A DNA stretch of 64,000 nucleotides from Pleurostoma richardsiae (GCA_030052745.1 JANBVO010000007.1:682001-746000), one strand, 5' to 3'; positions 23,001-36,680 are shown, numbered from the stretch's first letter. Notes: generated from the sequence alone by a model not told the origin. Numbers and translations: made by a program.

Positions 23001-23470
23001 CTAATCTTCTTCTTTTAATCCTTCTTTTAATTCTTTTATATCTTTAATTTTTCAACTCTTTAATAAAATAAGCATTTTAACCGTTTCTAGATTAAGCCTA
23101 TTTCTAGGCTTTGTAATAATATTATTGCTAATTAAAAAAATACTTTCAATAGAAGCTAAAGTAGCTGGAATTATACTTAAAATAGGATATCTATAAGTAT
23201 TATTTTTCTAGTATATTAAAATATCAACCTATTTATATATTAGTATATAAGTTAAATATATAAATATATATTATATAAATTACTTACTTCTTTAGCTTCA
23301 CATTCTTCTTTTATATATAATAAATATTCTTCTTTTTTTTCAGAAAAAAATATAAATAATTCATCATCTAAAGAATTATTTTATAAAAGAAGTAAAGGTG
23401 TAACGTTATATATATCTTCGTTAATTTCATCAAATAAAATATTAAGATTAGTATTAATTATTAATCCTTC
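23001..23470 (-). pseudogene. hAT transposase C-terminal fragment (spliced)
   Basis: The minus strand encodes the hAT C-terminal dimerisation domain: YRYPILSIIPATLASIESIF followed by NIITKPRNRL and ETVKMLILLK. These match the family pattern (PxLS..A..IL.IPASS..SES.FS.AG....K.RN.L..E....L..L). A 59-nt intron (23229-23287, GTAAGT donor, TAG acceptor) joins EECEAKE to VDILIY in phase. Tryptophan codons before KNN (TAG) and after LLKS (TGA) have become stops, consistent with RIP, and a further stop lies upstream of NNSLDDEL. The N-terminal half is missing. Not functional. Confidence 0.8.
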
Positions 23471-23544
23471 TTTTTCCTTTTAATACTATATAATGTTAAT
23501 ATATGAAATATAAATATAATAAAATAAGTTAATAACTTACTTAT

Positions 23545-23650
23545 TGTAAAATATATTACCTTTTTAGGTTTAATAAAACCCTAAAACAGTCAAAACAACT
23601 CTAAAACACTAGAATAGGCTCCAGCCGAATTCTAGGTAATCTAAAACAAC
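23545..23650 (+). repeat. Partial Copia LTR (first 106 bp) in tandem with the full LTR
   Basis: An almost perfect second copy of the first 106 bases of the LTR that begins at 23651. It is either an internal tandem duplication or the stub of an earlier insertion. Confidence 0.8.
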
Positions 23651-23997
23651 TGTAAAATATATTACCTTTTTAGGCTTAATGAAACTCTAAAACAGTCAAA
23701 ACAACTCTAAAACACTAGAATAGGCTCCAGCCGAATTCTAAGTAATCTAAAACAACTATATCCACAAATATTGAATTTCAAAACAACTAAACGTTCCGGA
23801 ATAGAGATAACCGGTTTTACATTTCGGTAAGTAAGATATCCGGTTTCATATTTCGGTAAATAAGATATCCGGTTTTACAACTATTACAAATCTAAATTCA
23901 ATAAGAATTATATATATCTAGAAGAAAGACTGTAGAATAGAGATAGTTAGAGAGTATCGTAATTTGAATTCATTTTAACTCTTTACTTACTTTAATA
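23651..23997 (+). repeat. 5' LTR of the Copia element
   Basis: Starts TGTAAAATAT, ends ACTTTAATA, and is very close to the solo LTR at 36681. It is far less mutated than the 3' LTR of the same element. Confidence 0.85.
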
Positions 23998-24012
23998 GGT
24001 TATGAGCCCGGC
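23998..24012 (+). promoter_or_regulatory. Copia primer-binding site, initiator-Met half tRNA
   Basis: GGTTATGAGCCCGGC directly follows the 5' LTR and is complementary to the anticodon arm of initiator tRNA-Met (GGGCUCAUAACC). Copia elements are known to prime from an internal cut in this tRNA. The site has escaped mutation. Confidence 0.75.
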
Positions 24013-27000
24013 TGCCTATACTTTTCAAATTTAACAAGTTTATTTAATTATATTTAAGTTTTTAAACTTTATTTCACTTTAACCAATTATATTATATTAT
24101 TTTCTACGCTAAAATTAATTTATTTAATACGTTTTTGTATTGGTTGTAAACACTTTTTATTGTAAAATTGTACTTTTTTTTACGTTTTTTCGACGCTCCG
24201 TGACCTGATTACGTGATCTATAAGTATAATTAGAAGATAACTGGTTTATTTACTGTTTTGTACTGCAACTTATTATAACGAAGAAGAATTCGATTTTTGG
24301 TAAGTAACTGTAAATTAGAATTGTATAAAGAACGTAATTGTAACTTTTGTATAATCTTTAACTTTAACTACTCTTTAAAAATCGAATATAAGAACTTTTT
24401 AACTATAAAAAATATATAATATAACTAATATATAATATTAATAATATTAGTTACTAACTTCCGAATCGGGTATAGCGTCGATTTTTAAAATTAAACCGGA
24501 ATTACTTTTTAAAGTATAATACTATATAAAACCCCGACTTTTAAATAAAATATACTAATAAATTAATTTATAACTATAAAAAATGTTTACTGAAAAGGTT
24601 TCTATTTAGAAATTTAAAGGTATTTTTAATTATAAAGTTTAGGCCCTTCGAACCGTTACTTTTTTAACGAAAGAAGGCTTAAACGATGTAATTGAAGCCG
24701 ATAATTCGGCTAACAACGTAAAGGCCTTTGTAATAATCCGTCTTCTAATAGAAAATGGCCTCCTACTGTAAATTCAATACCTGAATATTGTAAAATCGGC
24801 CTGGAATTCCCTGAAAGATTTATATTCTTTAAGGGGATTTATATCGGAATTCTTTATTTGTAAGGAATTTTTCGATTCCTATTTGTTTAAGTTTTTTTCT
24901 ATAGAAGAATTTTTAAATAAGATAAAATAACTGTTAGACTAGTTAAAGGTTAAAAGCTTAGAATTACCTAAATAAGTAATAATTACTTAGGTATTAAATA
25001 ACTTATCTGAAACTTACGACGGATTTATATCTAACGTTATTTAAAGCCTTAGAAATAATTCTAACGTTTACACGTTAGAGACGTTATTTATATATTTTTT
25101 AAATAAATCTAGAAGATAAGAATTACGAAAATGTAATATTAATTCGATTAATAACGGTAATTACGCCTTCTATACTAAATATAGAAGTAAAAAGCCATAT
25201 AAAATCACAAAAGGAAGGGTTTATAAATATTATAAACTAACCTCATATAAAGTAAAGAACTGCTTCTTTTTATTCCTAAATAAAGCCTTAAAAGGTTAGA
25301 AATAGAAATAAAAGGAATTAACTAATTCTTCTTCCTAAAGTAATAAAAAATTACTTTATTTAAGGGATATTCGGGAAAACAACGAAAAAGTACTGTTTAC
25401 TAACACTTCTACCTAAACAATTAAAGATTCGGATATAAACTTAATCGATATTAACGATTTCGATATAAATAATATCGAATTTGAAGATATAGAGGTATTT
25501 ATAACTAATATCACTACTAATAACGAATTAATAACTAATAAAGAATTAGATAAACTAGTCTTTTCTATCGATAACGTGAAAGAAAATTTACGAAACTATA
25601 AGGTATTTAATATCCGTAAAAATATAAGATATAATACTAATTTTGTATTAGATTATATTATAATAAGGTATATAGTTACGGATAGGAGTTATTTTTGCTC
25701 GTTCTCTCCTTGTAATAAAAGAGTTAGTTGGAGAAATGTAAAAATAATAGATATAAAAGGATATGGAAATGTATATATTAAATTTACCGATTTTAAAATA
25801 AAAACTATATTAAAAAACTGTTTTTATATGCCTGAACTAGGTGTAAATTTAATATTATAAGGAAACCTTAATAAAGAAACTAAAATAATTTTAACTTATA
25901 TAAACGCTGTCTTAATGTAAAATAATAAAATAATAATAAAAGGAGAAAAGATAGAAAACTTATACTATTTACTAGTTAAAATTATTAATATAAAAGAACA
26001 AATTAACTAACTATTATATATAAAAGAAGATAATAGTATTTGGTACTAACGAATGGGCTATATAAGTAATAACGTATTAAATAAATTAAAAGAATCTACT
26101 ATTGGTTATAATAATAATAATAACAATCATAATATAGATGATTGTGAAATATGTATAAAAGCAAAGTTTATAAATAAAATAAATCATAAAGTAAATAATA
26201 AACAATTAGATTATTTAGAAAAAGTAGTAAGTGATTTATGTAGACAAATTAGACTATATACTTATGATAATTATAAATATTTTATTACTTTCTTAGATAA
26301 ATCTACTCGTTATTTAGAAGTAGAACTATTAAGAAATAAAGATGAAGCTTTTAACGCTTTTTATAAATATAAATAAAGAGTAGAAAATAATAAAAATAAC
26401 TATAAAATAAGAATATTCGTTATAGATAACGGAAAGGAATTTATAAATAAACGATTTAAAACACATTTTACTGAAAATGGAATAATTTACTAGAATTTAG
26501 TACCTTATATTAAAGAATAAAACGGATTTATCGAATGAATAAATAGAACGTTATTAAATAAAGTTCGAGTTTTATTATATAATTCTAACTTACTTTTTTA
26601 TCTTTAGGGAGAAGCTTTATATACTACGGTATATTTATATAACCGTACACCTTATAGTGTAATAAACTATAAAACATTATATAAATTAAAAATAAAAGAA
26701 AAACTAGATATTATTAATATTAAAATATAGGGTTTTATTACCTTTTATAAAAATAAAAACGTACAAATAAAAAAACTAGACCTTAAAGCAAAAAAGAGAG
26801 TTCTGATAGGTTTTGGAACAAACTAATACCGAATCTGGGATTTAAAGCTTAAAAAGGCTATATAGTCTAGAGATGTTAAAATCTTAGAAAATAAGTTTAT
26901 TGAAAATAATATAGATAATAATAAAATAAAAGGATTTCTAGAATCTTTTACAGATGAATTTATAGATTTAACTAGTAATAATAATATATAAGAAAATATA

Positions 27001-28812
27001 CAAGAAAATATACAAGACTATTATTCTTTAAGAAATTTTAAAGAATATTATTTAAATAATAAGGATATAGATGAAATTAACAAACTAGCGTTAGTTTCGT
27101 TAACAAATAGTATAAATAATAAACCGAAAACATATAAATAAGTAATAACTAGTGTAAATTCTAAAGAATGGATAAAAGGAATGATAAATGAAATAATAAA
27201 TTTAAAAGATTAAAAAACTTATGAAATAATAAAAATACTTAAAGATGAAGAATTAAATATATTACGTGGAAAATAGGTATATAAATATAAATTCGATATA
27301 GAAGAAAATATTAAATATAAAGCCCGTTAGGTAATTAAAAGATTTAATTAAATATATAGTATCGATTATTTAGATACGTTTTCTACTACTTGTAGACTAG
27401 AAATCTATAGAATATTTATAATTATTACTATCTATAATAACTAAGAATTAGAACAATATAATATTAAAAGTACGTTTATATACGTAGAAATTGATACAGT
27501 AATATATACTGAATTACCCGAAGAATATTTTGAATTAATAAAAAATATATTGAAACAAAAAAGAATAAAATATAATCTAAATAAGAAATATATCTGTAAA
27601 GTACTAAAAGTTTTATATAGTTTAAAATAATTACTAAGGCTTTAGTATTAATTTCTAAGAAATTTACTATAAAAACTAAGTTTTATCGTATTTCTATACG
27701 ATGAAACCGTATTTATACATAAAGAATATTATACTATATTAATTTATTACGTAGACGATATAATTGTTATAAGGCTTAATATAAATAAAAATAACGAATT
27801 AATGAAAAAAATAGGAAAAGAAATAAATATATAATATTTAAGAAAATTAAATTAATTTTTAAGAATAGAATTTAAAAGAAATAAAGATTCTATTACTATT
27901 TATTAAAATAAATATTTAAAAACTATAAAAGAAAAATATAACAAATAGAATTTAATACTAATATTTACTCTAGTAGAACTAGGAATAAAACTAGAAAAAA
28001 TAAGAGATAAAGATATAATTCCTTAAAAAGAAATAACTATATATTAATAATAAGTTAAAGTTTTACTATATTTAGTAATAAAAACTAGACTAGATATATT
28101 TTATACCGTTAATTTATACGTTAGATTTATATTTAAACTAAATAGTATTTATTTTCGGGCTTTAAATCGAATTTAGAAATATTTAAATCACTATAATAAT
28201 TTAAGAATAAAATATAATAAAAATAAACTACTATTTAAAAGATATAACGATTTTAACTAGGGAGGTGATTTATTTTCAAGAAAAAACACTTCTAAATATA
28301 TTTTTTAACTAGGAAATAATATAATAAGTTAGAATAGTTCATTATAAAAAACAGTTGTACTTTCTAATTATAAAGGTAAATATATAGCTTTAAGAGATAT
28401 AATGAAAGAAAATATATATTTAAATAACGTTATTTAATATTTAAATAAAATTTTAAATTTAAGAATAAATAATAGTATACTAGTAATTTTAACGGATAAC
28501 TAAGTAGCTTTAAAATTATCTGAAAATATTAAATTTTATAAAAAAAATAAATATATAAATATATTTTATTACTTTATAAGAGAAAGTATATAAAATAAAA
28601 AAGGAAAAGTAATATATATTCTTAATAAAGAATAATTAGTTGACGGCTTTATAAAAGGTTTAAATATAAATAAATAGAAAACTTTTATAGAAAAACTAAG
28701 TTTAATTAAAATAAAATAAAATAACGGTATTTAAATATAGTTTACTATACTAGAATATTAAAATAAATTTTATAAGCTTAAAATAGTATACTATAATAAG
28801 TTTACGGGGAGA

Positions 28813-29160
28813 TATAAAATATATTACCTTTTTAGGTTTAATGAAACTTTAAAATAGTTAAAATAACTTTAAAATACTAAAATAGGCTTTAGCCGAATTA
28901 TAAGTAATTTAAAATAACTATATTTATAAATATCGAATTTTAAAACAATTAAACGTTCTAGAATAGAAATAACCGGTTTTATATTTCGGTAAGTAAGATA
29001 TCCAGTTTTATATTTCGGTAAATAAGATATCCGGTTTTACAACTATTACAAATCCAAATTTAATAAAGAATTATATATATCTAGAAGAAAGACTGTAAAA
29101 TAGAGATAGTTAGAGAGTATCGTAATTTGAATCCATTTTAACCCCTTACCTACTTTAATA
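28813..29160 (+). repeat. 3' LTR of the Copia element
   Basis: Aligns over its full length with 23651-23997 but carries many C-to-T differences relative to it, nearly all on the plus strand. Confidence 0.85.
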
Positions 29161-31422
29161 GATATAATACGTTCGATACGTTTACAGTTTAATTCTACTT
29201 CGATTACGTTTTTCCTAGTAAAAAATCTTACGCTTATCTTTAAAGTTTACGAAATAAATAACTTTAACTTTAAAGTATCCTACTTTTTCGTTTTTTTCGT
29301 CCTTTACGTCGTTAAGTAGAGTTTTTTTTTCAGCTAATATAAATATAACCGTTTTCGCGTAACTAATTTATACGTTTTTAAATGTCCTTATTATTTTCCT
29401 AGACGAATATTTCGTTATAATAAACGTAGTTTCGTTTATATTTAACGAACGTACTATACTTATCGTATTAGCGTTTTTAATACGTAAAACGTTTTTTAAA
29501 ACGGTTATTTTATTTTATAAAGCGGTCGTTATATTCCGATTAGTTATAATTATAACGTTTAAAGTTACCTTATTGGTTATTATAATTCTCGTTATACTAG
29601 TTATTTTTATTGTTCTAATCGCACTATTAATAACTAGTTCTAATTAAGTATTCGTAACGATTAACTAAATTCCTAACGAATTTACTTCGTTCATTATAGT
29701 TATATCGGTCTTTACCTTAGTTAACGTTAACTTTTTTATCGTTAGAATTATTTTCGAATACATATTCGGTAACATTAACGTAACGTTTATTCTTAAAATT
29801 AAGTACATTAAAAGTCTCCTTCTCGAAATATTCTTCTTAAAATATACGTTACTATACCTTTCTATTAAAGAAATATTCCGAAATTAATACGTTTAACTGT
29901 AATTCGGGTAAATATTTCTTTAATTTTACATATATTTAACTTCGAAATCGAAAGATAAATTATTAATTAATAATATCGCTTTAAGTTCGAATATATTAAA
30001 AATATTCGTACGTAAACGTAGAAAAACTAACGTCGTTATAGATATTTTCGTAAATATAACGGTATTTTTTAAATTAAAACTTAAATTCCGCTAGTCGAAT
30101 TCCGAATCGTTTATAAAAAACTACAAATTAATTATTAAAATCGTTTTTTAAGTAGTTCTATTTAACGGACGAAAATAATTACATATATTATTTTAAGCTT
30201 TACTACGGAATAATAAGTTTAATTCCTTAGTAAGTTTTACTTTTCGGATATTATCTTTAACAGTATTATTAATAACGTTTTTAAAAAGTATTAAATCTTA
30301 AAAGATAATAATCTTATTATTAACGAAAACTAGTTCTTTATTTTATTCTTTTATATTAAATTAATATAGTTTAACGTTAAAGATTTTTTAATTATTTAAG
30401 TTTATTATTAATATTATAATAATTAATTATTCGATTACCGTACTTATTATTATAATACTTTACTTTTATTTTTTAAATTCTTTTATAAAATTCTTATAAT
30501 TTTATATTATCGCCGCTATAATTACTACTAAGTCCGTTATAACTACTAATTAATTTAATGATATTAAGATATCCGTTAAATAAATTAATCGTTACGATCT
30601 ACTAACTTCGACGTAAAGATATACCGTAGTTAAACTTATATTAACGTTAATTTCTTCTTCGGTATTAAGTTCTTAAATTCGGTCTTTACTATTTATTATC
30701 GGTAATTATTATAGAGATAGAAATTAATCGTTTAAATCTTCGATATTTAACTAGGGATTTTATAAGGAAATAATTTCCGTTATTAAAAATAACTATTAAT
30801 TCGAAAGGTTTAACGTACCGTACTTATTAATTATTTAATATTCTTATTTCGTTTACTCTTTCGAATTAAAATAGAATTAACGTTCCTTTTAATAGGTAAA
30901 TCGTTCGTTTTAACTATAATATTATCAGTCTTAATATTAATAATAATATCCGTATTACCGGTATTATTTCTCTTAGAATCTTTAAAGGTCTCTTTATAAA
31001 GTTAAGTAGTAAATTCTTAATTTACTTTTATTCTTCGAAATACTAAAAAGTAGTTAAAACAGTTTCGATAATTTATTTAACTTCTTCGTCGTTTTCCGTA
31101 AAGAGTACGTTTTAAAGTCGTTTTAATTTCCTTATAACTTTAAATAAGTAATTATTTCTTTTTAAATTTACTAATAAAAAAACTACAACTTTAAATTTAA
31201 TTCGATCGGCGTTAAAAATAACTATAACGTTAACTATTTACTAGTTATTTTAAATATAAGCGTAAACTTTTTTAAATTTAACAAACTATAAGTATAAAGT
31301 AGTTATAAAATAGTTATTTAATAAGTATTACTATTAATTACTTTGTTAATAATAACGTTCCTATTACTATCTTTAGTCGATAATTTAATAATTTAATTTA
31401 AATTGTAAATTCAACTATAAAA
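29161..31422 (-). mobile_element. Gypsy family A, copy A3, internal part
   Basis: The reverse complement of this segment matches A2 from about 37738 to about 39950 (the 5' third of the internal region). It is the largest piece of reversed copy A3. The copy continues at 49095 beyond element B and its LTR is split again by element C. The left end abuts the Copia 3' LTR, so the rest of A3 is missing. RIP-mutated fossil with many breaks. Confidence 0.8.
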
Positions 31423-31628
31423 TATCACGGCGAAGTTAGTTGAACTAGGACAGACCGCAGTAACGTACTCTATTAACTAAGACTAAAAGTTAAAGAAGAA
31501 AAGGAAAGGAAAGAAAATTCGGGCCTACAGCCTTACAAGGAAAAAAACGTAGCTAGGATATAATCACATAACTATGTACGTAAAATATTACGTAATAGTC
31601 GGTACTTATATTACGCCGTACCGTAACA
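31423..31628 (-). repeat. 3' LTR of element B
   Basis: 206 bp, equal in length to 48884-49089, and bounded by a TGTTACGG..CCGTGATA inverted repeat read on the minus strand. Confidence 0.85.
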
Positions 31629-31631
31629 TTA

Positions 31632-31664
31632 CCCCCCCCCCTTCGAAAAAGCTCGTCCGCGAGC
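31632..31664 (-). promoter_or_regulatory. Polypurine tract and hairpin next to the B 3' LTR
   Basis: Ten consecutive C on the plus strand (31632-31641), read as G10 in element orientation, lie immediately inside the 3' LTR. This is the usual position of the plus-strand priming tract. GCTCGTCCGCGAGC (31651-31664) forms a 5-bp stem with a 4-nt loop. Both survive because they lack the preferred RIP context. Confidence 0.7.
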
Positions 31665-34600
31665 TTACTATTATATATATAAAATATTAACAAAGAGAAG
31701 GGCAGAATCTGTAGCTAAAACCGTCGCGGAGTATTGGAATATAATATAGGTCTAGAAGGTAAGTAAGAAGGGTATATTACTCCGTTACTTTTTCTAGTTC
31801 TAACGTAACTGCCGAACGTTAAATCTTGCCTTTAGTACGTCCGTCGGTAGGTCGTCGTCGGGGTATTCGTTAGGGTTATTTAAGTCGTCTTCGTAGGTAC
31901 GTAGTTATTTGTTAAAGCGTTTGAGTAAGTTTATGGCTATTAGAAATTCCTCGTAGAATTAACGGAGTTTATAGGACGTACTTTTAAAATTAGAAACGAG
32001 ATACTAATCGTTATTCCTATCGTAAGCCGTTTAATCGATTTAGTAACGTAATATCTTTCGATCGAGATGGAAGGCGCGGATACGTTTTACTTTATATTTT
32101 AATTCGTTATCGATAAAAATTAAAAGTTATAGTTCGAAAATCTAGCTCGATAATAAGTTGTTAAGTGTTTAACGTAGTCGTTTTATTACGAAGACCGAGT
32201 AAAGTTTATTAAAGTATTAAGATAATTTTAGTTAATACGTATATTTTATTTGTTTTATAACTTTAAAAAGGTTTATAATAAGAAAATCTAAACTATCGTT
32301 AAGCCGGTTTAATTATATATTTTTTTTAGTAATTATAATTAAGTTACTTTTATTAAAGTTTAATTCCTAGTAATATTTATTAACTTATTTTTTATAACGT
32401 TATTAAGTTTCCTTTAAGTTACGTTTTACGAAATTTTATACGTTTCGAATACGTTATATTAAAGTTTAAACCGTATAGTAGTTAATTTTATCGTTAAAAT
32501 TAACGAAGTTAGTAGTACGTTTTTCTTAATTATACGTTATAAAGAAGAAATAACTAAATTTTACTTTAAATAATATTATACTAGTTAATTTATATAGTAA
32601 AACGGTTTAAATAAAATCTATAATAAATAACTATTCGGATTAATTATTTTAATAGTAATTAACGAAAAGACGTAAACGTAAAACTAAGTACTAGTTTATA
32701 ATCTTGATTTAACTATTAATTTATACGTAATTTATAATTAATAACTAAATTCGAATCTTTAAAATCTAATAGAGTTCGTTTTAAAAAATAAAAATAAACT
32801 AAAAGCTTTTATTAGAAATAATCGTTTTTAATAAGCCGTAAGTACGTTATATGTAGAAAATAAAAAATCGTACTATTTCTTACGTAATCGTAGTCTTATA
32901 ATAAAGAATACTATAGGTACGTTTACTAAATTAATAAATAATAACGAATATTATATCGTAACCGTAACGGTCTTTTAATATAAATTTATAATCGTACGTA
33001 ATATACTATTAAAATCGATTGGTTATTAGGAACGGTTAAAGTAAACCGAAAGGTTTATCCTTAAATATATAAGAACGTCAGTAAATTAAGTAGTTTTATA
33101 TATATTAATCGATATCGAGGTTTGTTTTTAACTAATAATATTACTTAACTACCAGAAATCGTATCTTATTCTAATTTAAATATATTATTATTAAAAGAAA
33201 GTAAAACTTTCGGAACAAGTAAATACGAAAGTCTTCTTCTTCGAATACTATTAAACGTTTTTTATATAAAAATAAGTCGTATTTTAACGTCTAATCTTTA
33301 AATCTATCTACTTTAACGATTTTATAAAATAGTTTTAAAGACTTAAAAACTTATTTATTAAACTATAAGATCTTATTAATTAAATCCGTATCCAATAGTT
33401 TAAAAGTAAAAATAAATTTTACAATAGAAATAATCGCTACGAGATCTTTCTAAGATTTTTCTATCTAACTTAAAGCGAAGTTAGGGTTACGTTTTTTTAA
33501 TTCGACGAAGTAGATTTTTTATAGAGAAAGGAATAATTCAGCGAAAACGTATTTAAAGAATAAAATTTAAGTATAAGAAACGTCTTTAATAGTTTTTTAA
33601 GTCCGTAAATTTTCGAACTTACGGAATAAAACGTTAGTTTAAATATTTTCCTTATCGAAGTAATAATCGATAGTAAAATTAAATTAAACTAAAAAATTAA
33701 TCTAACGAGTTTAATACGTATTTAATAGTTTTTTCGTATTAAAATATTAAAACGATTAATAGTTTATAAAGACTATAAAAAAGGTTTTAAGTCCGAATAA
33801 TTCTATAGTTTATTTTTCTAAAGAGTAAATAATAGTAAATAATTTTTTATTATAGATTTTGTAATTACACTTTACCTTTAATATCATTTTAAAATAAAAA
33901 ACGACTGGATATTAAAAATTAAAAAGGTCTTTCTAAGTTAAAACGTTCGCTATTACGTTATCAGACGTATCGGTTTTAATTTACGTAAGCAAGTTAAAGT
34001 TATAATATCGTAATACTAATACTTAATATATATAATCCTTTAAAGTTTAAAAAGAATATAAGTAATCGTTATTAAAATCCTAAAGGATTTTTTTATACGT
34101 AAAGCGGATTAAAAGCTTAACTAGTTAGTTATAATTTCAGATAAAATACCAGTAGAAATTATAAAATCTTAAAAAAGACTAAACTTTTTTAATAGAATTA
34201 AAAGGAATTTAATTATAAACAACGGCGACTTTATTAAAGTTAACTATAATACCGTTAATATTAATAATAAAACTAAAAAACTTAGTTTTAATAACGTCGA
34301 ACTTATATTTCTTAATGTCTATTTACAGGCCGAATTAATGTAATTAAGTTAGTACTTTCTATACGTAAGTAACATATTCTAAAAGATCTTCCGAATAGAT
34401 AAAAATATCGTCTATGTAAGTTATATAAAAAATATTAAAATAATCGAACAATACTTTATTAATATATTACTAAAACGAGTTAAAGCCGTTATATAAGTCG
34501 AATAATAAAATATAATACTTATATTATTTATAACGAATACGGAAACTAGTTAATATTTCTAAATTAAAATATATTTTAATTTAATAGAAAGTTTATTTAA

Positions 34601-36680
34601 TATTTAATTTAATATAAATTTAAACTTTTATTAAGTAAATTAAAGTTTCGTCGATTAAAAATAACGAATAACAATTTTTAATAGTAAATTCATTAAAATA
34701 TTAATAGTCGATATAAAAACGTTAATTTCTTCTTAACTTTTTAATAAATAATATCAAAGAAATAAAAAGGACATCGTTTAAGGTAATAAAACTCTTCTTT
34801 AAATTATCAACGAAATATTATTTAAAGATCTTTAAATATTTAAAAGATATAAAATAAAAAAAGTTAATCGTCGAAAATAACTCCTTAATAAGCTAAATTC
34901 GATAATTTCTAACTTTAAATTTAAGAAGTTCGTTCGAACGGCGTTTAAAAAATATATCTATAAAATACTGGTATTCTTCTAGGAGTTATTATTTAATAAA
35001 GAACTAGTCCGCTTTTTCTTTATCTTCTAGAAAATTAACTTCGATAGTTCGTAGTTTTACGATCCGAACGTCGATTTTGTAAAAATAGAGTACTTTATAC
35101 GTAGTATCTTAGTTCTTAATATATCTTACGAAAAGTACGGCTCCAATAAAGGCTAAATTTAAAGGGACTAAAAGGCAGGAAGATATCCGTTCCCGTCGAG
35201 CCTGTAAAATTACCTCTAATCGTAGGCTAGGGAGCTGTAAGGGTTTAAACGTTAACCTTTATAGAACTTAGTTTATTCAGATATACGTTTCTTATTAGTC
35301 TTCCGTCTATATATTATCTTTTAATATAGTAGTAGTAAATACTAAGCGGTTCTATTATTAATATCTTATTAAGTATTTAAGTAGATTATAATAAATTAAT
35401 TAAGGTAACTATTAATTTAAAAGATAAGATTTCGGTTAAACTAGTTTACCGTTTTAGGAGTTATATATTACTCCGTATTAAGCTATTTATTTCCGTTCAA
35501 TAATAACGTTATATTATTCGAAATTAAGGATAAAAAAAGGAACCTCTTTTTAATAACGGTAGTCGATAAAGAAGTCGACTATTAAAATATTCGTAATATA
35601 TTAGCCTTAAGTTTTATCGTAGTTTTATATAAAGTAAGAGTTTAAAAGTTATACGGTACGGGCTTATAACTTACGTTATAAGTAGTTTATATAAGTATAG
35701 TTAATAAAATAATATCCGTTCGTTTTAATATTTAATAAGTTTCTTAATTTAATTCTAATTTCATTAACGGTTAATATATATAGGAAATTAAAATATATCC
35801 CCTTTAATAATTACTTTAAGTTAAACTTATTTATCTATAAATGGAAATCGTTTAGTTCTAAAGAAAAAACTAATTCCTTTAAAGCGTTTAGTTTTCCGAA
35901 ATAGTAAGGGAAAGTATATAAATACGGGGTTAAACTAAAAGACTACGATTAACTATATAGCCGCGTTTAATTTCCTTAACTAATAATATTTCCTTTTAAA
36001 GGTAATTACGAGTAATATAACTTTTACCTTTATAAATGAAATATTTATTCTCTTTTTATAATTTATCGTATTTTTCGTAAATAATATTTGTCTTAACCTT
36101 TTCTTATTTATTTATCGGTCGTTTAAATGATTTATTACTGCTATCGTTATTATTATTATCCTTATTGTTATTCTTCTTAATAAACTTATTCTTAGTTTTA
36201 TTTAAGGTAACCTAATTATTATTAATTTCGGTCTACTAAAGGGTAATTTTACTTATTACGTTAATAAAAAACTTAAAATCGTAAGAATCGGAAATAAAAG
36301 TACTTATAACTACGTTACGTAATTAAAAGGTTAGACAGTAGTTAAACTCATAACGTTACTCCGACGAAGGGATTTAAGCTAGGTTAATGAGACGGATAAA
36401 CTCGATATAAAACTTATAAAAGTTTTACTTCGGCTACATCTGAAATTTATAAAACTCGTTCTTTACTTTCGCAATACGGTTAAAGTCGTTATAAATCTCG
36501 TCGAAAAAAACGAAAACTACATTAATAGTCTTTAAAGGATCGAAGTAATTATCTGAGATTATAAGTAATAAATTCTCTAAAGCCTTTCCTTCGATAAAGT
36601 TAATTAAGTAGGCGAATCGTAGTTTCTTAAAGGAGTAATAGTTAACGTTAACCTTCTATTTACACTTAATAATAACTTAC

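Larger units (their letters stand above)
22746..23544 (-). mobile_element. hAT-superfamily DNA transposon, 3' part
   Basis: The left end TAGGGTTGGTAAACT resembles hAT terminal inverted repeats and starts exactly where the A1 homology stops. Direct repeats (22793-22834 and 22911-22982) lie between the terminus and the transposase end, as in subterminal regions. The element is cut off at 23544 by Copia LTR sequence, and its other terminus was not found. Confidence 0.75.
23651..29160 (+). mobile_element. Ty1/Copia LTR retrotransposon, full length but broken
   Basis: Fossil Copia element bounded by LTRs at 23651-23997 (347 bp) and 28813-29160 (348 bp). Parts in order: half-tRNA primer-binding site (23998-24012), leader to about 24580, gag-like region about 24580-25400, protease and GAG-pre-integrase region about 25450-26200 (MPELGVNLIL; DCEICIKAK), integrase about 26200-26900, reverse transcriptase about 27150-27850 with YVDD at 27748-27759, RNase H about 28150-28600, and a purine-rich tract just before the 3' LTR. 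The gene order with integrase before reverse transcriptase defines Copia. It carries many RIP-type breaks, mainly from C-to-T change on the plus strand. No target-site duplication was found. Confidence 0.88.

Noticed and set aside
23998-24012. tRNA gene fragment
   Set aside because: It matches only the anticodon arm and sits at the LTR junction, so it is a primer-binding site.
25576-25860. Open frame of 94 codons in the AT-rich island
   Set aside because: It is part of the Copia protease/pre-integrase region (ends MPELGVNLIL), not a host gene.
26053-26376. Open frame of 107 codons with a DCEICIKAK motif
   Set aside because: This is Copia GAG-pre-integrase and the integrase start, covered by the Copia element.
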